A stretch of DNA of 64,000 nt, taken from JABGQS01 sp963674545. Lineage in GTDB: Bacteria > Bacillota > Clostridia > Christensenellales > SZUA-584. The stretch covers positions 1,550,001 to 1,614,000 of the forward strand of contig CAXXFB010000001.1 in the NCBI GenBank assembly GCA_963674545.2. The letters are read 5' to 3'. Positions 52,263 to 61,232 of this stretch are shown piece after piece (the first letter of the stretch is position 1; the number at the start of each line of letters is the position of its first letter). Position numbers and translations under genes: made by a program. The notes beneath the pieces are model-generated. The model was given only the letters and a program-made list of their open reading frames with translations, was not told the DNA's origin and did not search any database.

Positions 52263-52321
52263 TTGACTAATCTGGTCAATCGTATTATTATAGTCTTAGA
52301 TAGGCTGACCAATCCGGTCAA
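52263..52321 (+). promoter_or_regulatory. Promoter with two palindromic TetR-type operators
   Basis: TTGACT (52263-52268), a 17-base spacer and TATTAT (52286-52291) form a good promoter. Operator 1, TTGACTAATCTGGTCAA (52263-52279), overlaps the -35. Operator 2, CTGACCAATCCGGTCAA (52305-52321), lies downstream of the likely start. Their centres are 42 bases apart, four helical turns, so two dimers would bind on one face. This fits autoregulation by the TetR protein encoded next. Confidence 0.75.
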
Positions 52322-52339
52322 TTTGCCAACTACAAGGTG

Positions 52340-52975
52340 ATGAGCTTGGAAGAGATTCTAAAAAACCTCAGCGCAGAAAAAAGAGAGAAGATAATAAACA
52401 GCGCAATTGATGAGTTCGCAAGGCTGCCGTACGGAAAAGCGTCAACGAATAACATTGTTAAAAACGCCGGCATATCAAAAGGCCTTCTCTTTCACTATTT
52501 TGGCAGCAAAAAAGAACTATATGATAAACTCGTCGATTTTGTGATAAACAAACTTTCAAATACATTGATTTCACAAATAGACTGGAATGAATCCGACATA
52601 TTCCAGCGTATTAAGCAGGCAGTTTTTATGAAGCTTAAGCTTAGCCGTGAATATCCTAAGATGTTCGATATGGTATATTCTATTCTGGCAAATGAAAACG
52701 CAAGGACTGCTGATGAAATAATACAGGTATATAAAAAACACGGCGTAGATACAACAAACCTTATGGCAGATGTCTATTTTAAAAATATCGACCTTTCAAA
52801 ATTCAAAGACCCTCATAACGCAGACAAAGCAATAAACGTTATTCGATGGACGCTCGAAAAATTTGCGGAAGAATATGCAAAAGCAACCGATGGCTTTGAT
52901 GGTTTTGATTTCGAAAAAGCCGCAAGCGCTTTCGATGTCTATATTGATGTCTTAAAGAAGGCATTCTATAAATAA
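52340..52975 (+). CDS. TetR family transcriptional regulator
   Basis: The protein is about 211 residues. The N-terminal helix-turn-helix is clear (KREKIINSAIDEFARLPYGKASTNNIVKNAGISKGLLFHYFGSK). The C-terminal ligand domain is helical with no family-specific motif. It probably represses itself and the ABC transporter genes that follow at once. The start is uncertain: ATG 52340 lies too close to AAGGTG, while TTG 52346 is better placed. Confidence 0.88.
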   Translation: MSLEEILKNLSAEKREKIINSAIDEFARLPYGKASTNNIVKNAGISKGLLFHYFGSKKELYDKLVDFVINKLSNTLISQIDWNESDIFQRIKQAVFMKLKLSREYPKMFDMVYSILANENARTADEIIQVYKKHGVDTTNLMADVYFKNIDLSKFKDPHNADKAINVIRWTLEKFAEEYAKATDGFDGFDFEKAASAFDVYIDVLKKAFYK

Positions 52976-52997
52976 TTTTTCTTTGGAGGACTATTCT

Positions 52998-53852
52998 ATG
53001 ATATCGGTCAGGAACTTATACCATTCTTATAACAACGATGACAATTATGCAGTAAACGACATAAGCTTCGAAGTAGCAAAAGGCGAAACTTTCGGATTTC
53101 TTGGGCCTTCAGGTGCAGGCAAATCCACCACTCAGGGTATACTCACTGGTTTGCTAAAGCTTCAGAAAGGCGAGGTTACGGTAGCAGGGTACGACATCAA
53201 GAAGGTAAACAACGAACGCTTTAACAAAATCGGCGTTTCGTTCGAGCAGTCTAACGTATACAGTAAGTTGACAGCAAAGGAAAACTTGAAGTTCTATGCA
53301 AAGCTTTTCGATGTGCCTACACGGGACCCCGACGAACTGTTGCGCCTTGTCGGCCTAAGCGGCAAAGAGAAAGTTCGCGCTGGTGAGTTTTCCAAAGGTA
53401 TGAAGCACCGTCTTACTTTTGCACGCTCTATGATAAACAATCCTGAGCTGTGGTTTCTTGATGAACCCACAACAGGACTAGACCCTGCTATAGCAGCTAC
53501 TATAAAAGACATAATAAAAGAACATCGAAAAGAAGGCGTTACATCGTTTTTGACTACCCACAACATGTACATTGCAGACGAGCTCTGCGACCGGGTTGCC
53601 TTTATAATTGACGGACAAATAAAGCTTATTGATACCCCTAAAAACTTAAAGCTTCAGTACGGTAAAAAGCTCATTGATATAGAGTATATAAAAGATGGAA
53701 AAGTGATAAAAGAGACTCTCAAGACCGTTGATGAAAAAGACAAGAAACGTATCGCAGAAATAGTCGAAAACTTTGAGATACAGACTATGCACTCAAAGGA
53801 AGCAACGCTGGAAGAGATATTCATAGAAGTCACCGGAAGGGAGCTGGTGTAA
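52998..53852 (+). CDS. ABC transporter ATP-binding protein
   Basis: The protein is 284 residues with Walker A GPSGAGKST, Q-loop, the signature variant EFSKGMKHRL, Walker B LWFLDEPTTGLDP and the H-loop TTHNM. This set is typical of drug- or lipid-export ATPases with separate permeases. GGAGG lies 8 bases before ATG 52998, which decides the start. It is followed after one base by the first permease. Confidence 0.93.
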   Translation: MISVRNLYHSYNNDDNYAVNDISFEVAKGETFGFLGPSGAGKSTTQGILTGLLKLQKGEVTVAGYDIKKVNNERFNKIGVSFEQSNVYSKLTAKENLKFYAKLFDVPTRDPDELLRLVGLSGKEKVRAGEFSKGMKHRLTFARSMINNPELWFLDEPTTGLDPAIAATIKDIIKEHRKEGVTSFLTTHNMYIADELCDRVAFIIDGQIKLIDTPKNLKLQYGKKLIDIEYIKDGKVIKETLKTVDEKDKKRIAEIVENFEIQTMHSKEATLEEIFIEVTGRELV

Positions 53853-53853
53853 T

Positions 53854-55044
53854 ATGAAGCTTATTTCTTCATATATAAAAGAGCTTATTATAGCTGCCCG
53901 TGGTTTCTACTTCTATATAGAAGTTGGTTTTTCTGTGCTGGTTCTCATAATACTCCTTTTTGCTGTAAGTGAGAACCCGGCAAGCAACGAAAAAGAATAT
54001 CTGTCGAGTACCCTGCCTAAAGAATACACAGACTCTTTTATACAGCAAAGCATAGACGAGGGCACAGCTAAGTGGACTGATGATACACAGTTTACTTTGA
54101 AACCTGATACGATTGATATTACAGATGAACAGAACGGCGAAACCACATCTCTAGAGTTCGATGATGAAAGAACTATAAACGTGAAAACGCTCGAAGAATT
54201 CGACCCGAAAACCGGTGAGCTTCAGGCAACAGTCTATTTTTTCGATAGCGAAGAGGATATGATAAGTGTCGTTTACAAGCAGAAAAGTGTCGGCGCTGTT
54301 ATCAGCCTCAGCGATTCGGGCGGTCTTTCATATAAATACTATCTGCAAGGGTTCGAGACTCAGCGTATGGTAGAGCTTCTTTCAGTGCTCAATCTTGGCT
54401 CTCTGCAGGAGATCGAAGCTGTATCAGAGCAAATCAACGTAAGAACGCTCGGTACTTTCGATTCGCTTAACAACCGCCAGAACATACTGCCGATCTACCT
54501 TGCATTTGCAGGCTCGATTATGGGTGTATTCATAGTTATGGCATATATCTTCCTCGATAAAGACGAAGGTGTTATTAAAGCCTTTGCAGTTACACCATCG
54601 TCGGTATGGAAATACCTTTTAAGCAAAACCATGATAATAATGACTACAGAAATAGTTTGTGCGACGATAATCACAATACCGATAATGGGAGGCCAGCCAA
54701 ACTACCTGCTCTTTTATCTGTTCCTGCTGGTGACGACATTTGCGTTTGCATCTTTCGGGCTTTTGGTATCAAGCTTCTTTGATAATATATCAAAATCGTT
54801 CGGCGTGCTGTATGCTTTTATGATATTGCTTATGCTGCCTGCGTTCTCATACCTTATACCAAGCTTCGACCCTCTGTGGCTGCGGTTTTTCCCGACATAT
54901 CCGGTTCTTTCCGGTTACAAGGAGATTCTGCTTACAAACGGCGACGCCGGCTATGTTCTCTTATATACCGGAGTATTCCTCGGAGGAGGTATAATTCTCT
55001 TCCTGCTTTCAAACTTCCGGTTCAAAAAAACGCTTACGGTATAA
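53854..55044 (+). CDS. ABC transporter permease 1 (ABC-2 type)
   Basis: The protein is 396 residues: one N-terminal helix, a large external domain (about 40-210) and five or six C-terminal helices (PIYLAFAGSIMGVFIVMAYIF and onward). This is the ABC-2 export layout. It pairs with permease 2 and the ATPase in the TetR operon. Substrate unknown. Confidence 0.85.
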   Translation: MKLISSYIKELIIAARGFYFYIEVGFSVLVLIILLFAVSENPASNEKEYLSSTLPKEYTDSFIQQSIDEGTAKWTDDTQFTLKPDTIDITDEQNGETTSLEFDDERTINVKTLEEFDPKTGELQATVYFFDSEEDMISVVYKQKSVGAVISLSDSGGLSYKYYLQGFETQRMVELLSVLNLGSLQEIEAVSEQINVRTLGTFDSLNNRQNILPIYLAFAGSIMGVFIVMAYIFLDKDEGVIKAFAVTPSSVWKYLLSKTMIIMTTEIVCATIITIPIMGGQPNYLLFYLFLLVTTFAFASFGLLVSSFFDNISKSFGVLYAFMILLMLPAFSYLIPSFDPLWLRFFPTYPVLSGYKEILLTNGDAGYVLLYTGVFLGGGIILFLLSNFRFKKTLTV

Positions 55045-55056
55045 GGAGGCGGTAAA

Positions 55057-56058
55057 ATGTTAAAAAAAATATTAAAAATCTTCTTGAGAGATATAAAGTC
55101 TACGAGGCGTGAACCGATCGCCATATATATTTCGGTCATGCCGATACTTCTGGCCATCGCAATTACGCTGTTCGCACCCGGCCTTAATGATACTACGGTA
55201 AACCTGGCTATGCTAAAAAGCGACGACGAAGCTCATATAGAATACATGCAGCAGTTTGCAAAAGTAGAGCTTTTCGACGATATTCAGGATATGGAGAATC
55301 GTGTCGCAAAACGTGATGATGTTGCAGCGCTTATTCCGGACGCAGAAGGCTACGAAGTCCTGCTGCAGGGCGATGAACACGAAGTTGTGGAAACATATGC
55401 TGTCATGCTTGAGTCTCTGTATCAAACCGGTGCGTCTGCGCAGGACACAGATACACAACTTATGTCGTTTGGTCACACTGTGCCTCCACTAAAGACCAAG
55501 CTCACTAACATGCTGATTTCGATGACGATAATGCTGGCAGGTATGCTGACAGCCATTAGCATAGTAACAGAAAAAACCGAGAATACGATAAATGCAATCA
55601 ATGTTACGCCTATGTCACAAACAGGCTTTGTTATAGGCAAGAGCATGACAGGAGCACTTGTCGCAATGTTCAGCATTATAGTAAGCGTAATCATTACCGG
55701 TTATTACGATATAAACTGGTTTATGATAATACTCGTCGGCTTTACGTCTCTACTGCTAAGCTTCATAGTCGGCTTCCTTCAGGGCCTTGCCAGCGATGAT
55801 GTCATAGAAGCAGCTGGAAATGTAAAGATGTTGTTTCTGCCTATAGCAGGTTCTATTATTGGTTACGAGCTGATATCAGAAAAATGGCAGTGGACAATGT
55901 ACTGGAGCCCTTTCTATTGGGCATATAAGGCAAACGATCTTATACTTTCAAAGACGGCAGACTGGGTAACAGTACTTATGTGTGCAGGTATAGTCTTAGC
56001 GCTTACACTGGCAGTCTACTTTTTAGCACTGCCTAAGATAAGAAAAGGACTAAGCTGA
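55057..56058 (+). CDS. ABC transporter permease 2 (ABC-2 type)
   Basis: The protein is 333 residues with the same layout as permease 1 but a shorter external domain, and the motif TEKTENTINAINVTPMSQTGFVIGKS in the cytoplasmic coupling region of ABC-2 permeases. GGAGG precedes the ATG by seven to eight bases. The two permeases probably form a heterodimer. Confidence 0.85.
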   Translation: MLKKILKIFLRDIKSTRREPIAIYISVMPILLAIAITLFAPGLNDTTVNLAMLKSDDEAHIEYMQQFAKVELFDDIQDMENRVAKRDDVAALIPDAEGYEVLLQGDEHEVVETYAVMLESLYQTGASAQDTDTQLMSFGHTVPPLKTKLTNMLISMTIMLAGMLTAISIVTEKTENTINAINVTPMSQTGFVIGKSMTGALVAMFSIIVSVIITGYYDINWFMIILVGFTSLLLSFIVGFLQGLASDDVIEAAGNVKMLFLPIAGSIIGYELISEKWQWTMYWSPFYWAYKANDLILSKTADWVTVLMCAGIVLALTLAVYFLALPKIRKGLS

Positions 56059-56105
56059 CAATAGTCAGCAGCAATCATTATCTCATTATTGAAAGGAGAT
56101 TTTAT

Positions 56106-56330
56106 ATGGCTATAGGTTATTTACTTGGTGGCATAGCTTGTGTGATCTATGCGATACTGGTAGGTTTTTTCGGAGGAATTAAAAAATCACCCGGTTTGAT
56201 CAAGATCGTCAAGATGAAGCTGGGCAAAAAAATGAAGGACGAAACAGCAGCAAAGATCTGCCTTGTCATGGCTATAATCGTTCTTGCAGTCGGTATATTT
56301 CTGTTCGTCTATGGTGGTCTTACGTCTTGA
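56106..56330 (+). CDS. Small two-helix membrane protein
   Basis: The protein is 74 residues with two membrane helices (AIGYLLGGIACVIYAILVGFFGG and ICLVMAIIVLAVGIFLFVYGG) joined by a basic loop. AAAGGAG precedes the ATG. It lies at the end of the ABC operon before a terminator and may be an accessory subunit. Confidence 0.7.
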   Translation: MAIGYLLGGIACVIYAILVGFFGGIKKSPGLIKIVKMKLGKKMKDETAAKICLVMAIIVLAVGIFLFVYGGLTS

Positions 56331-56346
56331 TATTCAATGACACAAG

Positions 56347-56379
56347 AAAAGCCAGGTTTGATACTAAGCCTGGCTTTTT
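56347..56379. terminator. Bidirectional terminator
   Basis: AAAAGCCAGG and CCTGGCTTTT form a perfect ten-pair stem around a twelve-base loop. It ends both the plus-strand ABC operon and the minus-strand AI-2E gene. Confidence 0.85.
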
Positions 56380-56932
56380 ATGATGAATCGCTTTTTTCAT
56401 CATACCCGGCATTCTCCGGTATCTGCGGTTGCTTTTTCTCTCTTATCTTCCTGCTTATCCTTCGCACCGCAAGCGCTGCTATTGCAGCTATCGGCGTTGC
56501 TACTACCATTCCCAGTATCCCCCAAACGCTGCCTCCTATGAATATAGCCACGAAAACAACGAGAGGATGCAGTCCCATGCTCTTTCCCATTATCAGCGGC
56601 GAAAGCAACGCAGCATCAAGTATCTGGAACACAAACTGAAATATCGTCATCCAAAGCACATCTATAGGGCTCTGGAACACCACAACTATTGCAGAGATTA
56701 TCATAGCAGCTATCGGACCAATATACGGCACAAGATTAAACAACCCCACCATTATACTTACCGGAATACGCCACTTTAAATCCAGTACCAGCCACATAAA
56801 AAGGTAACACGCAACTCCGAGGATAAGAGTAATAAGCAGCCTCGCCTTAAAGTACTGGCCAACAAGATGCAGGCTCTCCCTAAAGAATCCTCTTTCTTGT
56901 TCTATAGCATCTTTGCCTCTGCCCATCTCCAT
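56378..56932 (-). CDS. Short AI-2E family transporter-like protein
   Basis: The protein is about 184 residues and matches only the C-terminal half of AI-2E proteins, which are usually 340-400 residues: YFKARLLITLILGVACYLFMWLV, VPYIGPIAAMI, SPLIMGKSMGLHPLVVFVAIFIGGSVWGILGMVVATPIAAI. It keeps a possible start (TTG 56938 or ATG 56932, with GGAG upstream), so it may be a truncated but expressed protein. No N-terminal half is seen upstream in any frame. Confidence 0.7.
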   Translation of the reverse strand: MEMGRGKDAIEQERGFFRESLHLVGQYFKARLLITLILGVACYLFMWLVLDLKWRIPVSIMVGLFNLVPYIGPIAAMIISAIVVVFQSPIDVLWMTIFQFVFQILDAALLSPLIMGKSMGLHPLVVFVAIFIGGSVWGILGMVVATPIAAIAALAVRRISRKIREKKQPQIPENAGYDEKSDSS

Positions 56933-57015
56933 CTCCAAAATAAATAATCTACAATATATTATAACAATTTGCCCTTTACTTAGTCAAAACAGGATAAATT
57001 AAATATATTTAAATT

Positions 57016-57050
57016 CAAAAACACCCCTCCGCATATTTTCGAAAGGGTGC
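57016..57050 (-). terminator. Terminator after the DUF3604 gene
   Basis: CACCC and GGGTG form a short stem with a long loop; TTTTTG follows on the minus strand. Confidence 0.6.
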
Positions 57051-57056
57051 ATATCG

Positions 57057-58766
57057 TTATTTCTTAGTTATATACATCGGGCTGGACCATGCCATTCCGC
57101 CGTCGTCCTCAATCACTTTCACCCAATATGCACTCTCTTTGCCATTGAGCGCTTGGCTGTCCTCCCATGTAAATGATGCATCGCAAGTTTGCGTATCTGG
57201 TGTACAGAAAAATTCAACTTTCTGGTTAACTCCTCCGGCGTCCTTCGTCTGTCTGCTGTTCTTCTCCAGTATGTCAACCGCTTTTACTTCAAATGTTCCT
57301 TGGTTTGATGCAAACTCGATCATCGTATTTTCATTCCAGTCAAGCTCAATATCCACACCATCTATGTCTCCGCTTGTCGCAGATTTAAATGCTATTTGCT
57401 GGCCGGACATCACCAGTATATGCTCATCCGGCTGGTTGAATGCAAAATCCTTTGCACAGATGATACTGCCGTTTTTAACAGATATGTTGCCTTCCCATCT
57501 CGCCTTTTTACTTCTGGAACGCACCCTTACGCCGCTCCACTGTATCCTCAAGCTGTCCTTTTTCTTTTCAAGCTCACTGCTATAGCGATACACCACCTCT
57601 ACTCCTTTGTGTATCTCTATCTCAGCAACGGGTGATGTAGCATGCACCTCAACATCTATCTTAGGATTTTGCTCTGTTACAAACTCATCGCCCATCATTT
57701 TGTCGCCGCTTTTAACCGATAAGTATATCCTCTTGCCGGTCGTGCCGTAACAGTGCCTTTGCCTGAAAGCACTCCACAGGCTGTCTCTTGAAAGGCTTTC
57801 TGTGTAAACTGCTGCATATCCGCCTGTGACATCAAAGGTAACGAATTTGCCTCTGGAAGACGGTCTAGTAGGATAAGACAGCCCCGGTCTGCATGTGTGA
57901 TCGTCACTGTTTGCCCAAACACCTGGCTTCAGTCCTTTTTTCAGCGCATCCTCCAGTAGCCAGTCAAACGTACCATGGTGTGAATGCACCTCCAGTAAAA
58001 AGTTGCACTTGTCATTCCAGTAGTCTAAGTTACCGTACCTTCCACCCACATGCGGCGTCGCCATGAATGTATCATCGCCTTCAAACTCTTCCCACAGTTT
58101 GTTTATCGGTGTGCGCTCGCTGCCGTCACGCCCGTTCATATCTATCTGCCAATGATAGCTCCTATGTATAGGCGGATCATCCCTGTTGAAATATACATTG
58201 TAGTCACCGCCCACAGGCGTTGTGCCCGACCATTCATAGCCTGGGAACACAACGAACCTCCCCAGCTCATTATACTCTTTCGATGCTCTGCATATTGCCT
58301 GCCAAAGCTCGTCCGTTACTTGAAAGTCGTTGCCCTGCCATGCACAGAAATCCATGAACGCCTTGTCACGGGCAAACGAGAAATATAGATCCGGCGTGCC
58401 TGTGCCAACCGTCTCTCCCGTCTGCCCGTGCATATCGCCCCAATATAAGTTCTTCTGCGGTTTCTGGCTTTTACACAATACAGGGTTTCCTCTGCCGGCA
58501 AGCCGTCCATCCGGGAAATAAACTTTTGGATAAAAACTTTTTTCCTCTTCGAAAACGGCCTGTACTTCACCAGTACCGTTCTTTATATCCACTTTATATT
58601 CGCTGCCGGCTTCCAGCTTTATCTTTTCGCAATAGTCTGTGCTGACATTCCCAAAATAGTCCATCGCCCGAACTCTGACTTTTGTCTTTTCACCTTTTGC
58701 CACTATCGACGGGCAAACAGCTTCGAGCTTAGAGTTCAACACTCGAAGGTCTATCATCCTTCTCAT
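57057..58766 (-). CDS. DUF3604 (PHP-like) protein
   Basis: The protein is 569 residues. The N-terminal 110 residues form a beta-rich domain. The core then shows NLYWGDMHGQTGETVG (metal-binding H), VVFPGYEWSGTTPVGGDYNVYF, FMATPHVGGR, LLEVHSHHGTFDW and GVWANSDDHTCRPG, the His/Asp set of PHP-type phosphoesterases that DUF3604 proteins share. No signal peptide is present. The physiological substrate is unknown. Confidence 0.85.
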   Translation of the reverse strand: MRRMIDLRVLNSKLEAVCPSIVAKGEKTKVRVRAMDYFGNVSTDYCEKIKLEAGSEYKVDIKNGTGEVQAVFEEEKSFYPKVYFPDGRLAGRGNPVLCKSQKPQKNLYWGDMHGQTGETVGTGTPDLYFSFARDKAFMDFCAWQGNDFQVTDELWQAICRASKEYNELGRFVVFPGYEWSGTTPVGGDYNVYFNRDDPPIHRSYHWQIDMNGRDGSERTPINKLWEEFEGDDTFMATPHVGGRYGNLDYWNDKCNFLLEVHSHHGTFDWLLEDALKKGLKPGVWANSDDHTCRPGLSYPTRPSSRGKFVTFDVTGGYAAVYTESLSRDSLWSAFRQRHCYGTTGKRIYLSVKSGDKMMGDEFVTEQNPKIDVEVHATSPVAEIEIHKGVEVVYRYSSELEKKKDSLRIQWSGVRVRSRSKKARWEGNISVKNGSIICAKDFAFNQPDEHILVMSGQQIAFKSATSGDIDGVDIELDWNENTMIEFASNQGTFEVKAVDILEKNSRQTKDAGGVNQKVEFFCTPDTQTCDASFTWEDSQALNGKESAYWVKVIEDDGGMAWSSPMYITKK

Positions 58767-58978
58767 ACACTCTTATATCACCTTATTTAACGTCATTGGA
58801 GGGAAATCGGAGGGAAATTTATGATTTTAGACATTTTAGCTGTTCTATAATTAGCAACGTTCTATTAGCAAAGTCTTAAAATCTATAGCCTGTAACAAAC
58901 CATAATAATATGTATAATTTGAAGTTTAATAGTTGTATATTATTCTAGATATTCTAATTGTAATTCTGGTTGAAAACA
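58767..58978. other. Intergenic stretch between the DUF3604 gene and tRNA-Met
   Basis: AT-rich DNA with one GC-richer patch near 58797-58820 (two GGAGGGAAAT copies). A short plus-strand frame there could read EGNRREIYDFRHFSCSI; it is too short to assign and may be the tail of a lost gene. No RNA gene or promoter is obvious. Confidence 0.35.
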
Positions 58979-59006
58979 TCAAAAAAGCCCTCTGTTAAGG
59001 GCTTTC
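58979..59006 (-). terminator. Terminator after tRNA-Met
   Basis: AAAGCCC and GGGCTTT with an eight-base loop are followed by TTTTT on the minus strand. Confidence 0.85.
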
Positions 59007-59083
59007 TGGTAGCGGCGATGTGACTCGAACACATGACCCTCCGGGTATGAACCGAATGCTCTAGCCAACTGAGCTACGCCGCC
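59007..59083 (-). tRNA. tRNA-Met (elongator, anticodon CAT)
   Basis: On the minus strand the acceptor GGCGGCG pairs with CGCCGCT, the D-arm contains GCTCAGTTGGCTAGAGC, the anticodon loop is TTCATAC, and the T-arm is ATGTG-TTCGAGT-CACAT. CCA is encoded. G-C at the D-stem and a closed first base pair (G-U) separate it from the initiator. Confidence 0.93.
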
Positions 59084-59134
59084 ATGATAGGCGAAACGCC
59101 AGCCGTTTATCGACCGGCGAATCTCCGTTTATGT

Positions 59135-59211
<77 letters not shown>

Positions 59212-59309
59212 ACGAAACGTGCAAAGGTTATTCTATAGTAAATTTGCGTTATAGTCAACTGTTTTACACAAAATTTTTGCATCTATTTAAATTCTGTACA
59301 CAGTTATCG

Positions 59310-59924
59310 CTAATCAGGGAAAAAATACACGCAGCTTGCGCTGTATGGTTTATGCTGATTCCACACTTTCGAGAAGTCAAGCTCATACTCCTCCCCATAC
59401 GTAGATATGAATATAGTCTTCTTCTCATCATCATATCCGGTCACAGCCATCCAGTGCCAGGTGAACTCATCAAGTGCAGGTTCAGGGTTCCGAAGTATCA
59501 GCAGCGCAGGCATATACCTTTCGTCGACTGCACGCTTTATAAATCCAAACGCTACACCCTGGCTAAGGCTCCTCGAGACGACCTGAGACTTAAGTACCAC
59601 TCCCTTGGTATTTGCATACTCAACAGTTGCTGAAGCAAAATAACTATAGTCTGTAAGCCCCATAGCGCCCGGCTTCACATATTCTCTAACATCCTGCATA
59701 AACTGAGTGAACTCGTCTCTTTTTGCAGGTGTTGAATGCTCATATAGTGCAGAACACTTTTCAGGAAACGCCTGTGACATATAGCTGAGTATCACCGCGG
59801 CTGTTGTCGGCCCGCAGCCTGAAAGCCCGTGTATCTTTTTTTTGAACCAATACTGATTCGGCCCATGGTGAGTTTTTCTGCCGTCGCATACACTGAAAAG
59901 CTCTGCGTCAAGTTTGCGTATCAT
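59310..59924 (-). CDS. C39-like papain-fold peptidase-like protein
   Basis: The protein is about 204 residues with GLSGCGPTTAAVILSYM (catalytic Cys) and FTWHWMAVTGYDDEKKTIFISTYG (catalytic His), the pattern of C39-like or BtrH-like cysteine peptidase folds. No signal peptide or ABC fusion is present, so it is probably a cytoplasmic enzyme or a domesticated fold. AGAGGA lies about 6 bases before ATG 59924. Confidence 0.75.
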   Translation of the reverse strand: MIRKLDAELFSVCDGRKTHHGPNQYWFKKKIHGLSGCGPTTAAVILSYMSQAFPEKCSALYEHSTPAKRDEFTQFMQDVREYVKPGAMGLTDYSYFASATVEYANTKGVVLKSQVVSRSLSQGVAFGFIKRAVDERYMPALLILRNPEPALDEFTWHWMAVTGYDDEKKTIFISTYGEEYELDFSKVWNQHKPYSASCVYFFPD

Positions 59925-60063
59925 ATTATTCCTCTTGATAAATCTATCGCTTTGCATATGATAACACAAATGCGCTACGGTGAAAACCTCTGGAGTTAAT
60001 CAATAATTGCCTAATATTAGAATTGATGCTAGTATTACATATATATATTTGAAGGACAATTAT

Positions 60064-60612
60064 ATGGGATTAACAAAAACGTATTATATTAGAGAAAAAG
60101 ATTATATTGATTTGCTGCTATTCATCTTGAGAAAGAAAATTATATTTGCCGTCTTTGCTGAAATAGTTATATTTTCTTTGATTTCGTATTTTGTTGATAT
60201 TGAAATTAGTATTATTTCTTTGAACAACACTCCATATGCCTTTATTAATTATATTATCACTTTAATTATAATTTGTGTTTTTGTTTTTTTATTCCGAAAG
60301 CTACCTGTAAAAATTGCAGCAAAGAAAAAATATCGTTCTGGTCAAAATGATAATCTGTTTTTTGACTTCACAATTGACAACAATAACATTGAAAAAAAGT
60401 ATATCCATGAAGTCAACAATATTAGCTGGCTAGATGTTCAGCAGGTAAAAGAAACTCGTAATTTCTATTTATTCTATATATACAATAAACTATTTTTATT
60501 TATACCTAAGAGTTTTATTTCCAAAGACGAGGAATCAATATTGCGGGATCTCGTTAACAACAACCTCGATCCAAAAAAAAATAAACTTAAAAGTGAAAAG
60601 CCTAAACAATAA
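60064..60612 (+). CDS. YcxB-like membrane protein
   Basis: The protein is 182 residues with two membrane helices (about 24-46 and 62-85) and a C-terminal YcxB-like region (YIHEVNNISWLDVQQVKETRNFYLFYIYNKLFLFIPKSFIS). Function unknown. GAAGGA before ATG 60064 decides the start over an earlier ATG at 60007. The gene is AT-rich compared with its neighbours. Confidence 0.75.
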   Translation: MGLTKTYYIREKDYIDLLLFILRKKIIFAVFAEIVIFSLISYFVDIEISIISLNNTPYAFINYIITLIIICVFVFLFRKLPVKIAAKKKYRSGQNDNLFFDFTIDNNNIEKKYIHEVNNISWLDVQQVKETRNFYLFYIYNKLFLFIPKSFISKDEESILRDLVNNNLDPKKNKLKSEKPKQ

Positions 60613-60658
60613 AAGTATGTTATAATACCAGACGGAATATCTTATCCTGGAGGGACAT

Positions 60659-61156
60659 ATGAAAAGACTGATAAACAAACAGCCAAATTCCAAGGATTGT
60701 TTTATATGCGGCCTTAGCAACGAAATGGGTCTTAAAGCCAGCTTTTTTGAAACAGATGAAAACGAAATCGTTTGTATATTCACGCCGCCTTCAGAGCACC
60801 AGAGCTATCCCGGCAGACTGCACGGCGGGGTCTCTGCCGCAGTTCTTGACGAAACCATAGGCAGAGCGGTGCAAATAGACGACCCGGACGTGTGGGGCGT
60901 CACAGCAGAGCTTAAAACATGCTATAAGAAACCTGTTCCATATAACACTCCGCTAAGGGCAGTGGGGCGTATAACGACCCAGAACCGCCTGCTGTTCGAA
61001 GGCACAGGTGAGATATACACGCCAGACGGCGAAGTCGCCGTAACAGCATGGGGCAAATACGTTAAAATGCGTATCGACAATATCTCTGAAGGTTTCGGAG
61101 GCGACGATTGGAAAGTACACTTAGATATAAACGATCCGGATAAAGTCGATTTGTAA
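60659..61156 (+). CDS. PaaI-type thioesterase (hotdog fold)
   Basis: The protein is 165 residues with the hotdog core: CFICGLSNEMGLKASF, PGRLHGGVSAAVLDETIGRAV (catalytic HGG and Glu region) and VTAELKTCYKKPVPYNTPLRAVGRI. It probably cleaves a CoA thioester; the acyl group is unknown. GGAGGG precedes the ATG. Confidence 0.88.
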   Translation: MKRLINKQPNSKDCFICGLSNEMGLKASFFETDENEIVCIFTPPSEHQSYPGRLHGGVSAAVLDETIGRAVQIDDPDVWGVTAELKTCYKKPVPYNTPLRAVGRITTQNRLLFEGTGEIYTPDGEVAVTAWGKYVKMRIDNISEGFGGDDWKVHLDINDPDKVDL

Positions 61157-61232
61157 AAAGCAAAGCATTCACCAGTGCCGTTTGACTTGTTCCCGCTTTG
61201 TGATATTCTCTATAAAGACTTCGGAGGAATAC

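Noticed and set aside
58797..58850. Short frame resembling the end of a recombinase-like gene beside tRNA-Met
   Set aside because: The stretch is under 40 residues and I cannot tie it to a family by eye.
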